Shown here piece after piece: positions 23,236 to 31,552 of a DNA stretch of 39,383 nucleotides (within the stretch, counting starts at the first letter, position 1; each line of letters begins with the position of its first letter). Source of the stretch: Lachnospiraceae bacterium. Lineage in GTDB: Bacteria > Bacillota > Clostridia > Lachnospirales > Lachnospiraceae. Position numbers and translations under genes: made by a program. The notes beneath the pieces were generated by a model that worked only from the letters and a program-made list of their open reading frames with translations, did no database searches and was not told the origin of the DNA. The DNA lies in contig QXXL01000042.1 in NCBI GenBank assembly GCA_009911505.1, forward strand, positions 1-39,383, given 5' to 3'.

Positions 23236-23388
23236 TCACTTAGGATATTTCGCCTTTGTGCCCGCATCTGTTCTATCAGGGATTGCTTTTGCTGCCTGCG
23301 CACCATCCAGACTGATAGAACTACCTCCATCCATCGAATTTGCATAGGCGGAAATACAAAACAGCAAATTCCCTTTTTTCCGCCGCAT
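23236..23388 (-). CDS. Candidate short secreted-peptide ORF (unconfirmed)
   Basis: 50 residues: basic start (MRRKKG), short hydrophobic run (NLLFCISAYA), then a polar part (NSMDGGSSISLDGAQAAKAI, ending KAKYPK). It lies just upstream of the LytTR direct repeats on the same strand. The SD is weak. A second frame over the same DNA (CPLIDTLAMACSGIVYAAE) also looks like a signal peptide, and the two could join across the A-run at about 23373-23378. It may thus be a frameshifted secreted-protein gene rather than an intact peptide. Confidence 0.3.
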   Translation of the reverse strand: MRRKKGNLLFCISAYANSMDGGSSISLDGAQAAKAIPDRTDAGTKAKYPK

Positions 23389-23479
23389 ATACGATGCCGC
23401 TGCAGGCCATCGCCAGCGTATCGATCAGCGGGCAGATTTTTGTTCATAATAATAAAATTCTCGCAAAGCGTGGCTTCTA

Positions 23480-23680
23480 TTATTTAAATACAAAAATTTC
23501 TTCAATTGGGGCTTCTACAGCCCGGGAAATATCAACTGCCAGCTTTAATGACGGATTATATTGCGCTTTTTCCAGACGCATAATTGTTTCCCGGCGCACA
23601 CCTACTTTTTCTGCCAACTGCTCCTGTGTCAGATCTTTCATTTGCCGGTACTTTTTTAATCTGCATTCAAATTCTGCCAT
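23480..23680 (-). CDS. Small XRE-family regulator
   Basis: This 66-residue protein is a single HTH domain ([39 protein letters not shown]) with a short C-terminus ([13 protein letters not shown]). These one-domain regulators are commonly encoded with a small membrane protein, as here: the upstream membrane gene ends 3 bases before its start. The perfect dyad at 23887-23915 in the shared promoter region is a probable operator. Confidence 0.85.
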   Translation of the reverse strand: MAEFECRLKKYRQMKDLTQEQLAEKVGVRRETIMRLEKAQYNPSLKLAVDISRAVEAPIEEIFVFK

Positions 23681-23683
23681 ATC

Positions 23684-23863
23684 CTATTCCCCGCTTTCCT
23701 CTGCCTGGTCGTCATGGTCATACCGGAACAGCAAATATTCAGAGAGGAAAATCCCCAGACCCAATGCAAGTGAAAGAATAATAATTGCAGCAACCAGGGT
23801 ATACTCAGGGTTTCCAAAAAGTTTCCCACAGCCAATCCAAATTTTCTTTATATTTGTTTTCAT
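23684..23863 (-). CDS. Small membrane protein paired with the XRE regulator
   Basis: 59 residues from ATG 23863 with TTAGGAGG upstream. It has a basic amphipathic start (MKTNIKKIWIGCGKLFG), one long hydrophobic span (YTLVAAIIILSLALGLGIFL) and an acidic tail (DHDDQAEESGE). It is the first gene of a bicistron with the XRE regulator. It may control the regulator's activity or localisation. Family not recognised. Confidence 0.7.
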   Translation of the reverse strand: MKTNIKKIWIGCGKLFGNPEYTLVAAIIILSLALGLGIFLSEYLLFRYDHDDQAEESGE

Positions 23864-23886
23864 CTTAATCCTCCTAACTATTGTGA

Positions 23887-23915
23887 TATATTTATCTCTT
23901 TATGCGATAAATATA
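23887..23915. promoter_or_regulatory. Perfect 10-bp inverted repeat, XRE operator candidate
   Basis: TATATTTATC (23887-23896) and GATAAATATA (23906-23915) are separated by 9 bases. The repeat sits between the minus-strand membrane/XRE genes and the plus-strand TnpV remnant and overlaps the likely -10 region on either strand. Confidence 0.6.
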
Positions 23916-23946
23916 GCGGCTACCAAAAATAACGGAGGAAAACACA

Positions 23947-24144
23947 ATGAATAAATTGGAATCGAAAATTTATGACGAAATAAGCGGCCTTGATTATGTC
24001 CTTGCTGGGGGTTACTACCATTCCCGCTATCGGTGTCTCGTACACCAGACGACGGAGAATGAGGGTGTAACCGAGGATTTGAAGCGTCAGTCGCAGTGGA
24101 TGTGGATCAGAGCCATGAATAACATCGTGAGCCTCGCAGAGTAA
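23947..24144 (+). pseudogene. tnpV: TnpV transposon protein with internal deletion
   Basis: The 65-residue frame begins MNKLESKIYDEISGLDYVLA GGYY and ends NEGVTEDLKRQSQWMWIRAM NNI. Both ends match TnpV, a protein of unknown role carried by Tn4451-like clostridial elements and normally about 120-130 residues. The middle block (roughly LPEE.RPIGKWGRMH... to ...QERLD) is missing and replaced by RCLVHQTTE. It marks an old mobile-element edge next to the BceRSAB module. SD GGAGG is retained. Confidence 0.7.
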
Positions 24145-24318
24145 ATCTTCAAAAGTGAAATGATTGACGCTTAACAGGTTCACAGCCCTGGCAAATGTAC
24201 CGTTTGGAGCGGGTTAATTTTAGTAGGGGACAGTGTCCGTTAGGCGCTGTTTCCTGCATATTTGGTCATTGTCCAAGGAGGTTTTCAAAAATGCTAATGG
24301 CTTTGTTCCTGCCCATAA

Positions 24319-24347
24319 TTGATAATCTGCCTTTCCTGTGCTAAAAT
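24319..24347 (+). promoter_or_regulatory. Promoter of the BceRS-like operon
   Basis: TTGATA (24319-24324) and TAAAAT (24342-24347) have a 17-bp spacer and lie 27 bases before the response-regulator start. The 170 bases before it (24145-24318) hold no gene I recognise. Confidence 0.7.
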
Positions 24348-24373
24348 GTAAGTAAAGTAGCAGGAGGAATGGT

Positions 24374-25042
24374 ATGCCTAAAATTATGATAATCGAGGAT
24401 GACCCGGCCATTCGGGAAGAGTTGGCGCTGCTCTTGGAAAACGAGGGATATACAACTTTGGTAATCACGAAGTTTACAGATATACCGGCACAGGCAGTAC
24501 AGGAACACCCGAACCTTATCCTTTTGGATATTGGACTTCCGGGTAAAGACGGTTTCTCTCTGTGTGCTGCGTTGCGGAAGGCCGTTTTTGCGCCAGTAAT
24601 TTTTGTTACTAGCCGGGATGCTGGTGCGGACGAGGTACGGGCGCTGAGTCTGGGCGGGGACGACTACATTACCAAGCCATACAGTGTTCCCGTTCTGCTG
24701 GCCCGGATCAAGTCGGTTCTGCGCCGGAGCGGCAGCGGACCGGAACAGGCTGATTTACTGGAGGCTGGTGAACTGCGATTGAGCCTGACAAAAGGGGTTG
24801 TGTCGTCCGGCGGAAAAGCCGTAGAACTCAGCCGGAATGAACTGCAAATTTTGGCCTGCCTGATGGTTCATACCGGGCAGATTGTTTCTCGGGCCGATCT
24901 GATTGACGTCCTGTGGGACAACCAAATTTACATTGATGACAACACCCTCAGCGTGAATATGACCCGGCTGCGGGGAAAGCTGGCGGAGATCGGTATGCCA
25001 GACGCCATCAAGACCCGGCGCGGAATGGGGTATCAACTATGA
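24374..25042 (+). CDS. BceR-type OmpR-family response regulator
   Basis: 222 residues: receiver with acidic pair EDD (8-10), Asp52 in LLDIGLPGKDG and Lys101 in YITKPYS. The winged helix follows (VELSRNELQILACLMVHTGQ, YIDDNTLSVNMTRLRGKL, KTRRGMGYQL). SD AGCAGGAGG. It is coupled to the kinase by an ATGA overlap. Together with the kinase, ATPase and 652-residue permease it forms a complete Bce-type detoxification module, where transporter flux is sensed by the kinase and this protein induces the transporter genes. Confidence 0.93.
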   Translation: MPKIMIIEDDPAIREELALLLENEGYTTLVITKFTDIPAQAVQEHPNLILLDIGLPGKDGFSLCAALRKAVFAPVIFVTSRDAGADEVRALSLGGDDYITKPYSVPVLLARIKSVLRRSGSGPEQADLLEAGELRLSLTKGVVSSGGKAVELSRNELQILACLMVHTGQIVSRADLIDVLWDNQIYIDDNTLSVNMTRLRGKLAEIGMPDAIKTRRGMGYQL

Positions 25043-26049
25043 CCCTGCGGGAATTTTTGTCGAATCGACTGAAGCGTATCGCACTTCAGGTGATTGGCGT
25101 CGGACTGGCAACGCTGTTCCTTTTCGCCACGGGAACACAGCCGGGAGTTTTGGTGATTTTGCTGATTGTGTTTCTGTTGGTTTTCTTGACAGTGAATATG
25201 CTTGATTTCTTTCAGCAGCGTGCCCGTCTCCTGGAATTGAAATCTATTCTGGATGGGCTGGACCGTAAATACCTGTTTACGGAGTGCATTCCGCAGCCAA
25301 AAGGACTTTTTGAACGGCGGCTCTTTGACTTGGTTCGTCTGGCTGGACGCGATATGACTGGTGCGGTATCTGACGCCCAGGCATCTCAAAAGGAGTACCG
25401 GGAGTATGTGGAACGCTGGGTGCATGAGATCAAGACCCCCCTCACCGCCGCCCGCCTCATTTGTCGGGAGCTGGATGGAGGAACCCGCCGGAAACTCATA
25501 GCGGAACTCAGTCAAATCGAGGCCCATGTAGAGCGGGCATTATTCTACGCCCGTGCGGAGAACCCGGAGCAAGACTGCCTGTTCCGGCAGATAGAGCTGG
25601 AGGAAATTGTCGTCCAGGCGATTGAAAACCACCGCTCTCTGCTGATTCAAAACTGCATCCAGGTGGAGATAGAGGGGCTGGACTGTACAGTCTATACCGA
25701 TGAAAAGTGGGCTGTGTTCATCTTGGGCCAGTTGCTCCAAAACGCCGCCCGTTACCGGGGGGAAGCCCCGGTCATTACAATCTCAGCCCATCCTCTCGGA
25801 AAACAGGTGCGGCTTACCGTCTCAGATAATGGCATTGGTATCCCCGCCCATGAAATGCCCCGTGTGTTTGACAGAGGTTTTACCGGCAGCAGCGGACGGA
25901 GCCGGGGCGGTTCCACTGGTATGGGCCTATACCTGTGCAGAAAACTGTCCGGTTTCCTGGAGCTTGGGCTGGAGATTGCCTCTGAGGAAGGAAAGCAAAC
26001 CACAGTGACGCTGACTTTTCCCGCAAAGGAAAACCTTACAAAACTGTAA
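25039..26049 (+). CDS. BceS-type intramembrane-sensing histidine kinase
   Basis: 336 residues: two membrane helices (about 15-31 and 36-54) joined by only a few residues (TGTQPG), so there is no extracellular sensor. This is the defining feature of BceS kinases, which read the state of the transporter. The DHp box is ERWVHEIKTPLTAARL with His129. ATPase motifs are LLQNAARY (N), VSDNGIGIP (G1) and GGSTGMGLYLCRKL (G2). The stop codon lies inside the inverted repeat that precedes the transporter genes. Confidence 0.93.
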   Translation: MTLREFLSNRLKRIALQVIGVGLATLFLFATGTQPGVLVILLIVFLLVFLTVNMLDFFQQRARLLELKSILDGLDRKYLFTECIPQPKGLFERRLFDLVRLAGRDMTGAVSDAQASQKEYREYVERWVHEIKTPLTAARLICRELDGGTRRKLIAELSQIEAHVERALFYARAENPEQDCLFRQIELEEIVVQAIENHRSLLIQNCIQVEIEGLDCTVYTDEKWAVFILGQLLQNAARYRGEAPVITISAHPLGKQVRLTVSDNGIGIPAHEMPRVFDRGFTGSSGRSRGGSTGMGLYLCRKLSGFLELGLEIASEEGKQTTVTLTFPAKENLTKL

Positions 26050-26052
26050 GGT
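26033..26052. promoter_or_regulatory. BceR-type operator candidate before the transporter genes
   Basis: ACCTTACA-AAAC-TGTAAGGT is a perfect 8-bp inverted repeat overlapping the kinase stop codon, about 75 bases upstream of the ATPase start. Its position before bceA-type genes fits the target of the adjacent regulator. Its half-site TGTAAGG resembles the direct repeat AAGTAAGG upstream of the second ABC operon (31595-31613). Confidence 0.65.
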
Positions 26053-26127
26053 AAATCAATATGACTTCGATACAACGGCCTTCGCTTTTGGTGTACCATA
26101 GAGCCATAAGCAAAGGAGGCAAACGAT

Positions 26128-26886
26128 ATGCTGCAAGTACAAAACATTGAAAAATATTACGGAAGCAAAAACAATGTCACCAAAGCCCTGGATCGGGTAA
26201 GCTTCGATGTGGAGGCCGGGGAGTTCCTGGCCATCATGGGTGCGTCAGGGAGCGGAAAAACCACTCTGCTCAACTGCATCTCCACCATTGATACCATCAG
26301 CGCCGGGAAGATTCTCCTGGATGGGGTGAGTGTAGCCGACCTGTCCGAAAACGAATTAGCCAAGTTCCGCCGGGAACGGCTGGGTTTTGTCTTCCAGGAC
26401 TTCAATCTGCTGGATACTTTGACCATCGAGGAAAACATCGGCCTGGCCCTCTCCCTGAATCACCAGAACCCTGGGACTGTTCAGAACCGGGTGCGGGAGA
26501 TGGCTGGAAAGCTGGGCATCACCGACATCCTGCTCAAGTTCCCCTATCAAGTGTCTGGCGGGCAGAAGCAGCGCACTGCTGTCGCCCGGGCTATGGTGGC
26601 AGGACAGTCTTTGCTGTTGGCAGATGAACCGACTGGGGCGTTAGATTCCAAAGCCTCCAAGAACCTGCTGGAGATCATGACCACCATGAACCGGGATATG
26701 GGGGCCACCATCCTCATGGTTACCCATGACGCATACAGCGCCAGCTATGCCAAACGGGCGCTGTTCCTGAAGGATGGACGGGTGTTCAACGAGCTGCTCC
26801 GGGGGGATCGGGGACGGCCTGTATTCTACCACGAAATTCTGGATGTTCTTGCTGCGTTAGGGGGTGATGTCAGTGACGTTATCTAA
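26128..26886 (+). CDS. BceA-type ABC ATPase (MacB/LolD class)
   Basis: 252 residues: Walker A GASGSGKTT (about 38), Q-loop GFVFQDFNLLD, signature YQVSGGQKQRTAVARA, Walker B LLLADEPTGALD and H-loop VTHDAYSA. DEPTGALDS is characteristic of the ATPases that pair with FtsX-type permeases. SD AAAGGAGG. It overlaps the permease start by about 20 bases. It powers release of lipid II-binding peptides from their target. Confidence 0.93.
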   Translation: MLQVQNIEKYYGSKNNVTKALDRVSFDVEAGEFLAIMGASGSGKTTLLNCISTIDTISAGKILLDGVSVADLSENELAKFRRERLGFVFQDFNLLDTLTIEENIGLALSLNHQNPGTVQNRVREMAGKLGITDILLKFPYQVSGGQKQRTAVARAMVAGQSLLLADEPTGALDSKASKNLLEIMTTMNRDMGATILMVTHDAYSASYAKRALFLKDGRVFNELLRGDRGRPVFYHEILDVLAALGGDVSDVI

Positions 26887-28822
26887 GATGGCCCTCCGAA
26901 ACGCCCAGAGGCAGGCCAGGGATTATCTGGTCTACTTCGTTACCGTAGTCATGGCGGCGGCGTTGCTGTACGCCTTCAATGGCCTGGTGTTCTCTCAGGA
27001 GGTTCAAACCCTCTCCAAAAGCCTCTCCAGCCTGCGCCTGATACTCGTCCTGGCCAGCATTGTGGTGGTATGCGTCTTTGGTTGGCTGGTAAGCTATGCC
27101 ACGGGTTTTATGCTCTCCCGCCGTGGCCGGGAGCTGGGGACGTATCTGCTTATCGGCCTGACCAACAAGCAGGTGGCCCGGCTGTTCTTCCTGGAAAACC
27201 TAGTCGTTGGCGGCTGCGCCCTGGTGCTGGGGGCAGTCCTGGGCAGCCTTCTCTATCAGATGCTGCGGGCCATTTTATTCGCCCTGTTCGGTCTGCCTTA
27301 CCAGTTTGCTTTCGGCTGCTCCCTCCCCGCGCTGGGGCTGACGGTGGCCTATTTTGCCTTGATCTATCTCTTTGCCCTGTGCAGGAGCCGCAAATATATC
27401 TGCAGGGCGAAGATCCACGACCTGATCTATGTTGATCAGGTCAATGAGAACATCGTTATCCAGACAGACAAAATACGCCGTTGGATTTTTTCCATCTCCA
27501 TTGTACTGGGTGTGGCCGGAACCTGCCTGATGATGGCAGGAGAAGCCATTTTGGGCATCATCGGGGCGGGGTGCGTGACTGCGTTCCTGTTCGGCTTCTT
27601 CCTTAGCTTTGCCTCCGGTGTTCCTGCCTTTTTTGAAAAACGGCCCAGCCGGAAATACCAGGGGCAAAACCTGCTTGTATTCCGCATCCTCACCGCCAAG
27701 CTGGCCACTATGGGGACGCTCATGGCCATCATTTCCCTGATTTTTACCGCAACCCTCATCTCCGAGGGAGCAGGGATGATGTTCCGTGGACTTTTCGAGA
27801 GCCGGGCGGCGGAGAGCGGCTGCTTTGATCTGTATCTCGGCAGTGAGGACAGCACACCCCTCAACCAGGACTATTTCAGCTACATCCGGGAGAATATCCC
27901 AGTGGAACAGTCGCTAAACTACAGCGTTTACCAGACTGGAGACAGCCGGGTTCTGGACTATGTGGAAGAAAATGAAAAGGACTATTTTCGTTACTATGAG
28001 CGGGACCCGGTGCTGCGGTACAGCGACTATGCGGCGCTACGGGCCATTGCAGGATATTCGCCGGTGGAGTTGAAGCCGGGAGAATATCTGATTCACTGCT
28101 GGTCCTATCTGGAAGAGCATTTGGCGAACTATCCCCAGCCCTTATCTGTTGGGAGCACCCAACTGACCCTCGGCGGGGTGCATACAGAACATTTGATGCA
28201 GGACTACAACGCAAGCAACGGGACACAATTCACCCTTGTCGTGCCGGACGATGTTGCGCAAGGCCTTCCGGTGCATCACGATGCCTATGCGGCGAAGACA
28301 GTTCAACCGGTGACCCGGGAACAGTTCTACGGCCTGTATGAAATCCACTACAGACTGGGGGAACAGGATCAAACGCGGGTCTATGACACCATCCGCGCCA
28401 AAGCGCTGGAGGAGTCAGACGCGGCGGCCTGGACCGCTGACACTGTGTTCCCTCTGTTCTACCTGGCCCTGGCTCTCACCATGGTCGCCGCCACCATCCT
28501 TACTATCCAACAGCTCAGTGAGACAGAGCGATACAGGCGGCAGTTCCAGCTCCTGCGAAAGCTGGGCATGGACCGGCGAGAAATGGCAAGGACCCTGCGA
28601 AACCAGTTTGCCATTTACTATGCCATGCCTGCTGTGCCGCCGCTGCTCATCGGCGTACCCTTAATTTTCAATCTGGCTTCCCTGCCCGAGCCGGGGGTGA
28701 TGGTGGGAATGAACAACCCTTTGTCCATTGTGACGATCTCGCTGGGGATTTTCTTCCTTATCTATGCAATCTATATCTTGCTGGCTTATACCAGCTTAAA
28801 ATGGAATGTGATGCCGACATAA
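26867..28822 (+). CDS. BceB-type permease (FtsX/MacB fold, ten spans)
   Basis: About 651 residues, the usual BceB size (GTG 26864 and GTG 26873 are alternative starts). One span near residue 20-40 and an FtsX block follow, then further spans to ~315. A large extracellular domain is at about 320-540 (e.g. FDLYLGSEDSTPLNQDYFSY), and the last three spans at 545-650 contain the FtsX signature region (LRKLGMDRREMARTLRNQ). The big external loop is where Bce transporters recognise peptide antibiotics such as bacitracin or lantibiotics. Which peptide is recognised here cannot be read from sequence. Confidence 0.92.
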   Translation: MSVTLSKMALRNAQRQARDYLVYFVTVVMAAALLYAFNGLVFSQEVQTLSKSLSSLRLILVLASIVVVCVFGWLVSYATGFMLSRRGRELGTYLLIGLTNKQVARLFFLENLVVGGCALVLGAVLGSLLYQMLRAILFALFGLPYQFAFGCSLPALGLTVAYFALIYLFALCRSRKYICRAKIHDLIYVDQVNENIVIQTDKIRRWIFSISIVLGVAGTCLMMAGEAILGIIGAGCVTAFLFGFFLSFASGVPAFFEKRPSRKYQGQNLLVFRILTAKLATMGTLMAIISLIFTATLISEGAGMMFRGLFESRAAESGCFDLYLGSEDSTPLNQDYFSYIRENIPVEQSLNYSVYQTGDSRVLDYVEENEKDYFRYYERDPVLRYSDYAALRAIAGYSPVELKPGEYLIHCWSYLEEHLANYPQPLSVGSTQLTLGGVHTEHLMQDYNASNGTQFTLVVPDDVAQGLPVHHDAYAAKTVQPVTREQFYGLYEIHYRLGEQDQTRVYDTIRAKALEESDAAAWTADTVFPLFYLALALTMVAATILTIQQLSETERYRRQFQLLRKLGMDRREMARTLRNQFAIYYAMPAVPPLLIGVPLIFNLASLPEPGVMVGMNNPLSIVTISLGIFFLIYAIYILLAYTSLKWNVMPT

Positions 28823-28971
28823 CAAGATTGGCAGCGTCAAACAATGTCTTGTCGGTCTGGTTTCTTTCCAATTATAGCATATGCATGAATTGCGCTAACA
28901 CTTGGTGATTTTCCGTGTTTTAGTGTGTGCCGCCTACTTTGCAAGCAATGTATTTCTTCCCACAAATACTC

Positions 28972-29010
28972 AAAACGGATTTCCAGCGTGACCGCCGGAA
29001 GTCCGTTTTT
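28972..29010. terminator. Terminator-like hairpin downstream of the BceRSAB module
   Basis: AAAACGGATTTCC pairs with GGAAGTCCGTTTT (mismatches in the middle), ending in TTTTT. It lies 150 bases after the permease stop. The surrounding 28823-29207 holds no gene I can support; short frames on both strands (e.g. SRIKQWPHNKAFPRKRFKKS) look like mobile-element debris. Confidence 0.6.
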
Positions 29011-29207
29011 GCTTGTTGGTGGCACAGCCCCCAACCCCCTTTTCGCAGAATGTTTGTACTAAGCGCCGCCGTATCAACTGCGCTTGTACCCTCAATTGCC
29101 CCCCCCCAAATGCCAGCCGTATTAAACAGTGGCCCCATAACAAGGCGTTTCCACGCAAAAGATTCAAAAAGTCAAATGCGGCTGATGCGTTTACAGAGTA
29201 GTATGAG

Positions 29208-29408
29208 ATGGAGAATATCGTAGCGATTGATGCGTGCAGGTATGGTTTTGTAGAACTCAAATATTACAAGCCGCCATATGGCTTTGAGGATGCAATAACC
29301 TTTACGGACAGCGTGGCATTATTTGAAGATTTGTGGGGGGGATGGCTGAATACAAAGCTGTATTTACTGGCAAAGGGTACTCCATTGTTGGAGAAAGGCT
29401 CTGTATAA
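29208..29408 (+). CDS. Short hypothetical protein, probably truncated
   Basis: 66 residues (MENIVAIDACRYGFVELKYY, KPPYGFEDAITFTDSVALFE, DLWGGWLNTKLYLLAKGTPL). The composition is protein-like and the C-terminus ends abruptly at EKGSV. No SD is visible. I recall similar longer proteins on clostridial mobile elements but cannot name the family. It may be a remnant of the element that carried the Bce module. Confidence 0.4.
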   Translation: MENIVAIDACRYGFVELKYYKPPYGFEDAITFTDSVALFEDLWGGWLNTKLYLLAKGTPLLEKGSV

Positions 29409-29426
29409 TGCAGTTTTGTGATTTGC

Positions 29427-30797
29427 TCATGGTTTGGGGTTGCCTGAGAAGTATATATTAGTTTTATACCCTTGCTGCAGTCTGCTTTCTATTTCTATTG
29501 TTCCGTGGTGCGCTTCAATAATCTGTCGTACTAACAGAAGTCCTAAGCCATGACGGAGATCTAAGCGGTCATCGGTACTCTCCATGTAATGTGGTTTGTT
29601 TTTCAGTTCTTCTAATTTTTCAGCGGAAATACCAATGCCATTATCCTGAACGGTTAAAAGAAGTTTGTTTTCTGTTATCTGCAATGACAAAATAATTGTG
29701 CAGCCGTTAGGATTGCTGTGAATGCTGTTTTGAACCAGATTATTGACAGCTCGTGTAATCAGTTTTGTATCGCATTCTATCATGCTGTTTTCAGAGCCAG
29801 GAGAAATATTTACCTCTAAAGAATAGAAATCCGGCAGACCATTATTTATCAGGTCTATAGCATAGGAACGTAACAGTTTTGAAAGTCGGATATTTTCTTT
29901 CCGCAGAGGCTGCATTTCATATTCAAGCTTTGATACGAGATTCAAATCCTGCACTAAATCTTTTATTTTGATACTTTGCCGGGATATAACAGCCGCCTGT
30001 TCCTTAATCCGGTTACTGGCATTTTCGTCATTAACAATTCTATCCGCATATCCCATAATCATGGACAATGGAGTACGAATGTCGTGGGATACACCGCTGA
30101 TCCAATTTGCCCGTGCAGTATTCTGGCGGCTGATGATATTAGATGTTTTATTTATGCTGTCAGCTATTTCTGACAGTTCGCCGCTTACAGAAAGGTTTAT
30201 GCTTTTCCCTTCTGACAAGGTGGCAATTGAGGAAATAATTGGTTCTGTATTTTTGCTGATTTGTGCGTTGGAACGTGAATAGGCAAGGAAGAGAACCAGC
30301 AGGTCGAATACAAGGATGCCAAGAAAAAAGAGGGGGATTTTACGAACCATATCAATAGGATAATAATTGCTGGTAATTTTCATATAGCTGTTTTTGGGAT
30401 AACCAATCACTAATAAGCCATTTGCATCACTCCATACAAATACGGGATAGTCATTCAAATATCCTTTAGAAAATATTGCAATATCCTGAATCGAATATTC
30501 AGTTGGAATTTCCTCTGGCAGATTAACAGTCCAATTGCAGGAGCCCTCCATATTCAGATACATTGCCCACAAAGAGTGGGTTATTATCATTCTTTCCGCT
30601 TCATTCGTTATGCCATTGGAAGAGGAAGCCGCTGCCACCTGTTTTAGCATATTCTGCGGAGAGATACTTCCAAAGTTTTTTGATACTGCATTGTAAAATG
30701 TAAAAGCAAATGCAGCTATGTTCAATATAACGAGAGCCAGAATAAGTCTGATAAAAGACAGTAAGTGTTTTGAGATATATCTGCTAAATACTTTCAT
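29427..30797 (-). CDS. Sensor histidine kinase (CprK/LanK-like)
   Basis: 456 residues: first membrane span at about 12-35, extracellular sensor at 38-152, second span at 155-175, HAMP-like linker, H-box GVSHDIRTPLSMIMGY with His238, N-box VNNLVQNSIHSNP, G1 QDNGIGIS and G2 HGLGLLLVRQIIEAHHG. Architecture and size match the kinases beside lantibiotic-resistance transporters (CprK of Clostridioides difficile type). It lies 12 bases after the regulator gene. A 14-bp tandem duplication covers its start codon. Confidence 0.9.
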   Translation of the reverse strand: MKVFSRYISKHLLSFIRLILALVILNIAAFAFTFYNAVSKNFGSISPQNMLKQVAAASSSNGITNEAERMIITHSLWAMYLNMEGSCNWTVNLPEEIPTEYSIQDIAIFSKGYLNDYPVFVWSDANGLLVIGYPKNSYMKITSNYYPIDMVRKIPLFFLGILVFDLLVLFLAYSRSNAQISKNTEPIISSIATLSEGKSINLSVSGELSEIADSINKTSNIISRQNTARANWISGVSHDIRTPLSMIMGYADRIVNDENASNRIKEQAAVISRQSIKIKDLVQDLNLVSKLEYEMQPLRKENIRLSKLLRSYAIDLINNGLPDFYSLEVNISPGSENSMIECDTKLITRAVNNLVQNSIHSNPNGCTIILSLQITENKLLLTVQDNGIGISAEKLEELKNKPHYMESTDDRLDLRHGLGLLLVRQIIEAHHGTIEIESRLQQGYKTNIYFSGNPKP

Positions 30798-30809
30798 GGC
30801 TAAATACTT

Positions 30810-31511
30810 TCACTTCCTTGCATTTAATTTATAACCAAGTCCTTTCACGGTTATGAGTGATACAGGCTTTGAAGGATCAGTTTCAATTTTTTCCCGTATA
30901 CGCCGGATATGGGCATTCAGGCTGTTTTCATATCCAAAAGGATTATCGCCCCATAATGCTTCGCATAAGGCATCAATGCTTACGATTCTTCCCTCACTGC
31001 GGGATAATGTTTCTAACAGCGTATGTTCTTTGGCAGTCAGGGCAACTATCATTCCATTTTTATTGACTTCGGCACGACAAAAATCGATCGTGCAGCCTTC
31101 CAGCTCTAATAATGGGGAATCTGCTTTATAGCATCGGCGTAAAACTGCATGGACGCGCAATAATAGTTCCTGCGGCAAAAAAGGTTTTACCACATAATCA
31201 TCTGCTCCAAGTCCTAAGCCGGCAAGTTTATCAGCCGCTTCATCTTTTGCTGTCAAAAATATAACTGGAATATTCGTAAATGCCCGTAATTTCTTCATAA
31301 GTGAAAATCCGTCCCCGTCCGGCAGCATGACATCAAGGATTGCAAGGTCGGGTTTTTCCTGCCTGGCAAAGATAAGTCCGGTCTGGACAGTTCCTGCATC
31401 AATGATATTGGAGAAACCGTCATCTGATAGAATGTCAATTACTAATTTGCGCAGTTCCGGCTCATCATCAACCAACAGGATTTTTTTTGTATGCAAAAAT
31501 GATTGTTCCAT
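30810..31511 (-). CDS. OmpR-family response regulator (CprR/LanR-like)
   Basis: 233 residues: receiver with VDDE (14-17), Asp60 in AILDVMLPDGDG and the Lys in YVVKPFLPQE. The winged helix follows (IVALTAKEHTLLETLSRSEG, LWGDNPFGYENSLNAHIRRI, TVKGLGYKL). The first residues (MEQSFLHTKK) are a short extension before KILLVDD. Divergent from the ABC operon it presumably activates through the direct repeats at 31595-31613. Paired with the downstream kinase. Confidence 0.92.
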   Translation of the reverse strand: MEQSFLHTKKILLVDDEPELRKLVIDILSDDGFSNIIDAGTVQTGLIFARQEKPDLAILDVMLPDGDGFSLMKKLRAFTNIPVIFLTAKDEAADKLAGLGLGADDYVVKPFLPQELLLRVHAVLRRCYKADSPLLELEGCTIDFCRAEVNKNGMIVALTAKEHTLLETLSRSEGRIVSIDALCEALWGDNPFGYENSLNAHIRRIREKIETDPSKPVSLITVKGLGYKLNARK

Positions 31512-31552
31512 TTGTTTACACCTTTCAAAAATCTATCAATAACAGCAGTAAT

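Noticed and set aside
23169..23447. 92-codon minus-strand frame starting MNKNLPADRYAGDGLQ
   Set aside because: Overlaps the LytTR direct repeats and promoter, and its residues look out of frame compared with the signal-peptide-like frames on the same DNA.
27070..27435. Proline/glycine-rich alternative frames within the BceA/BceB genes
   Set aside because: Shadow frames of GC-richer coding DNA with no SD and no domain.
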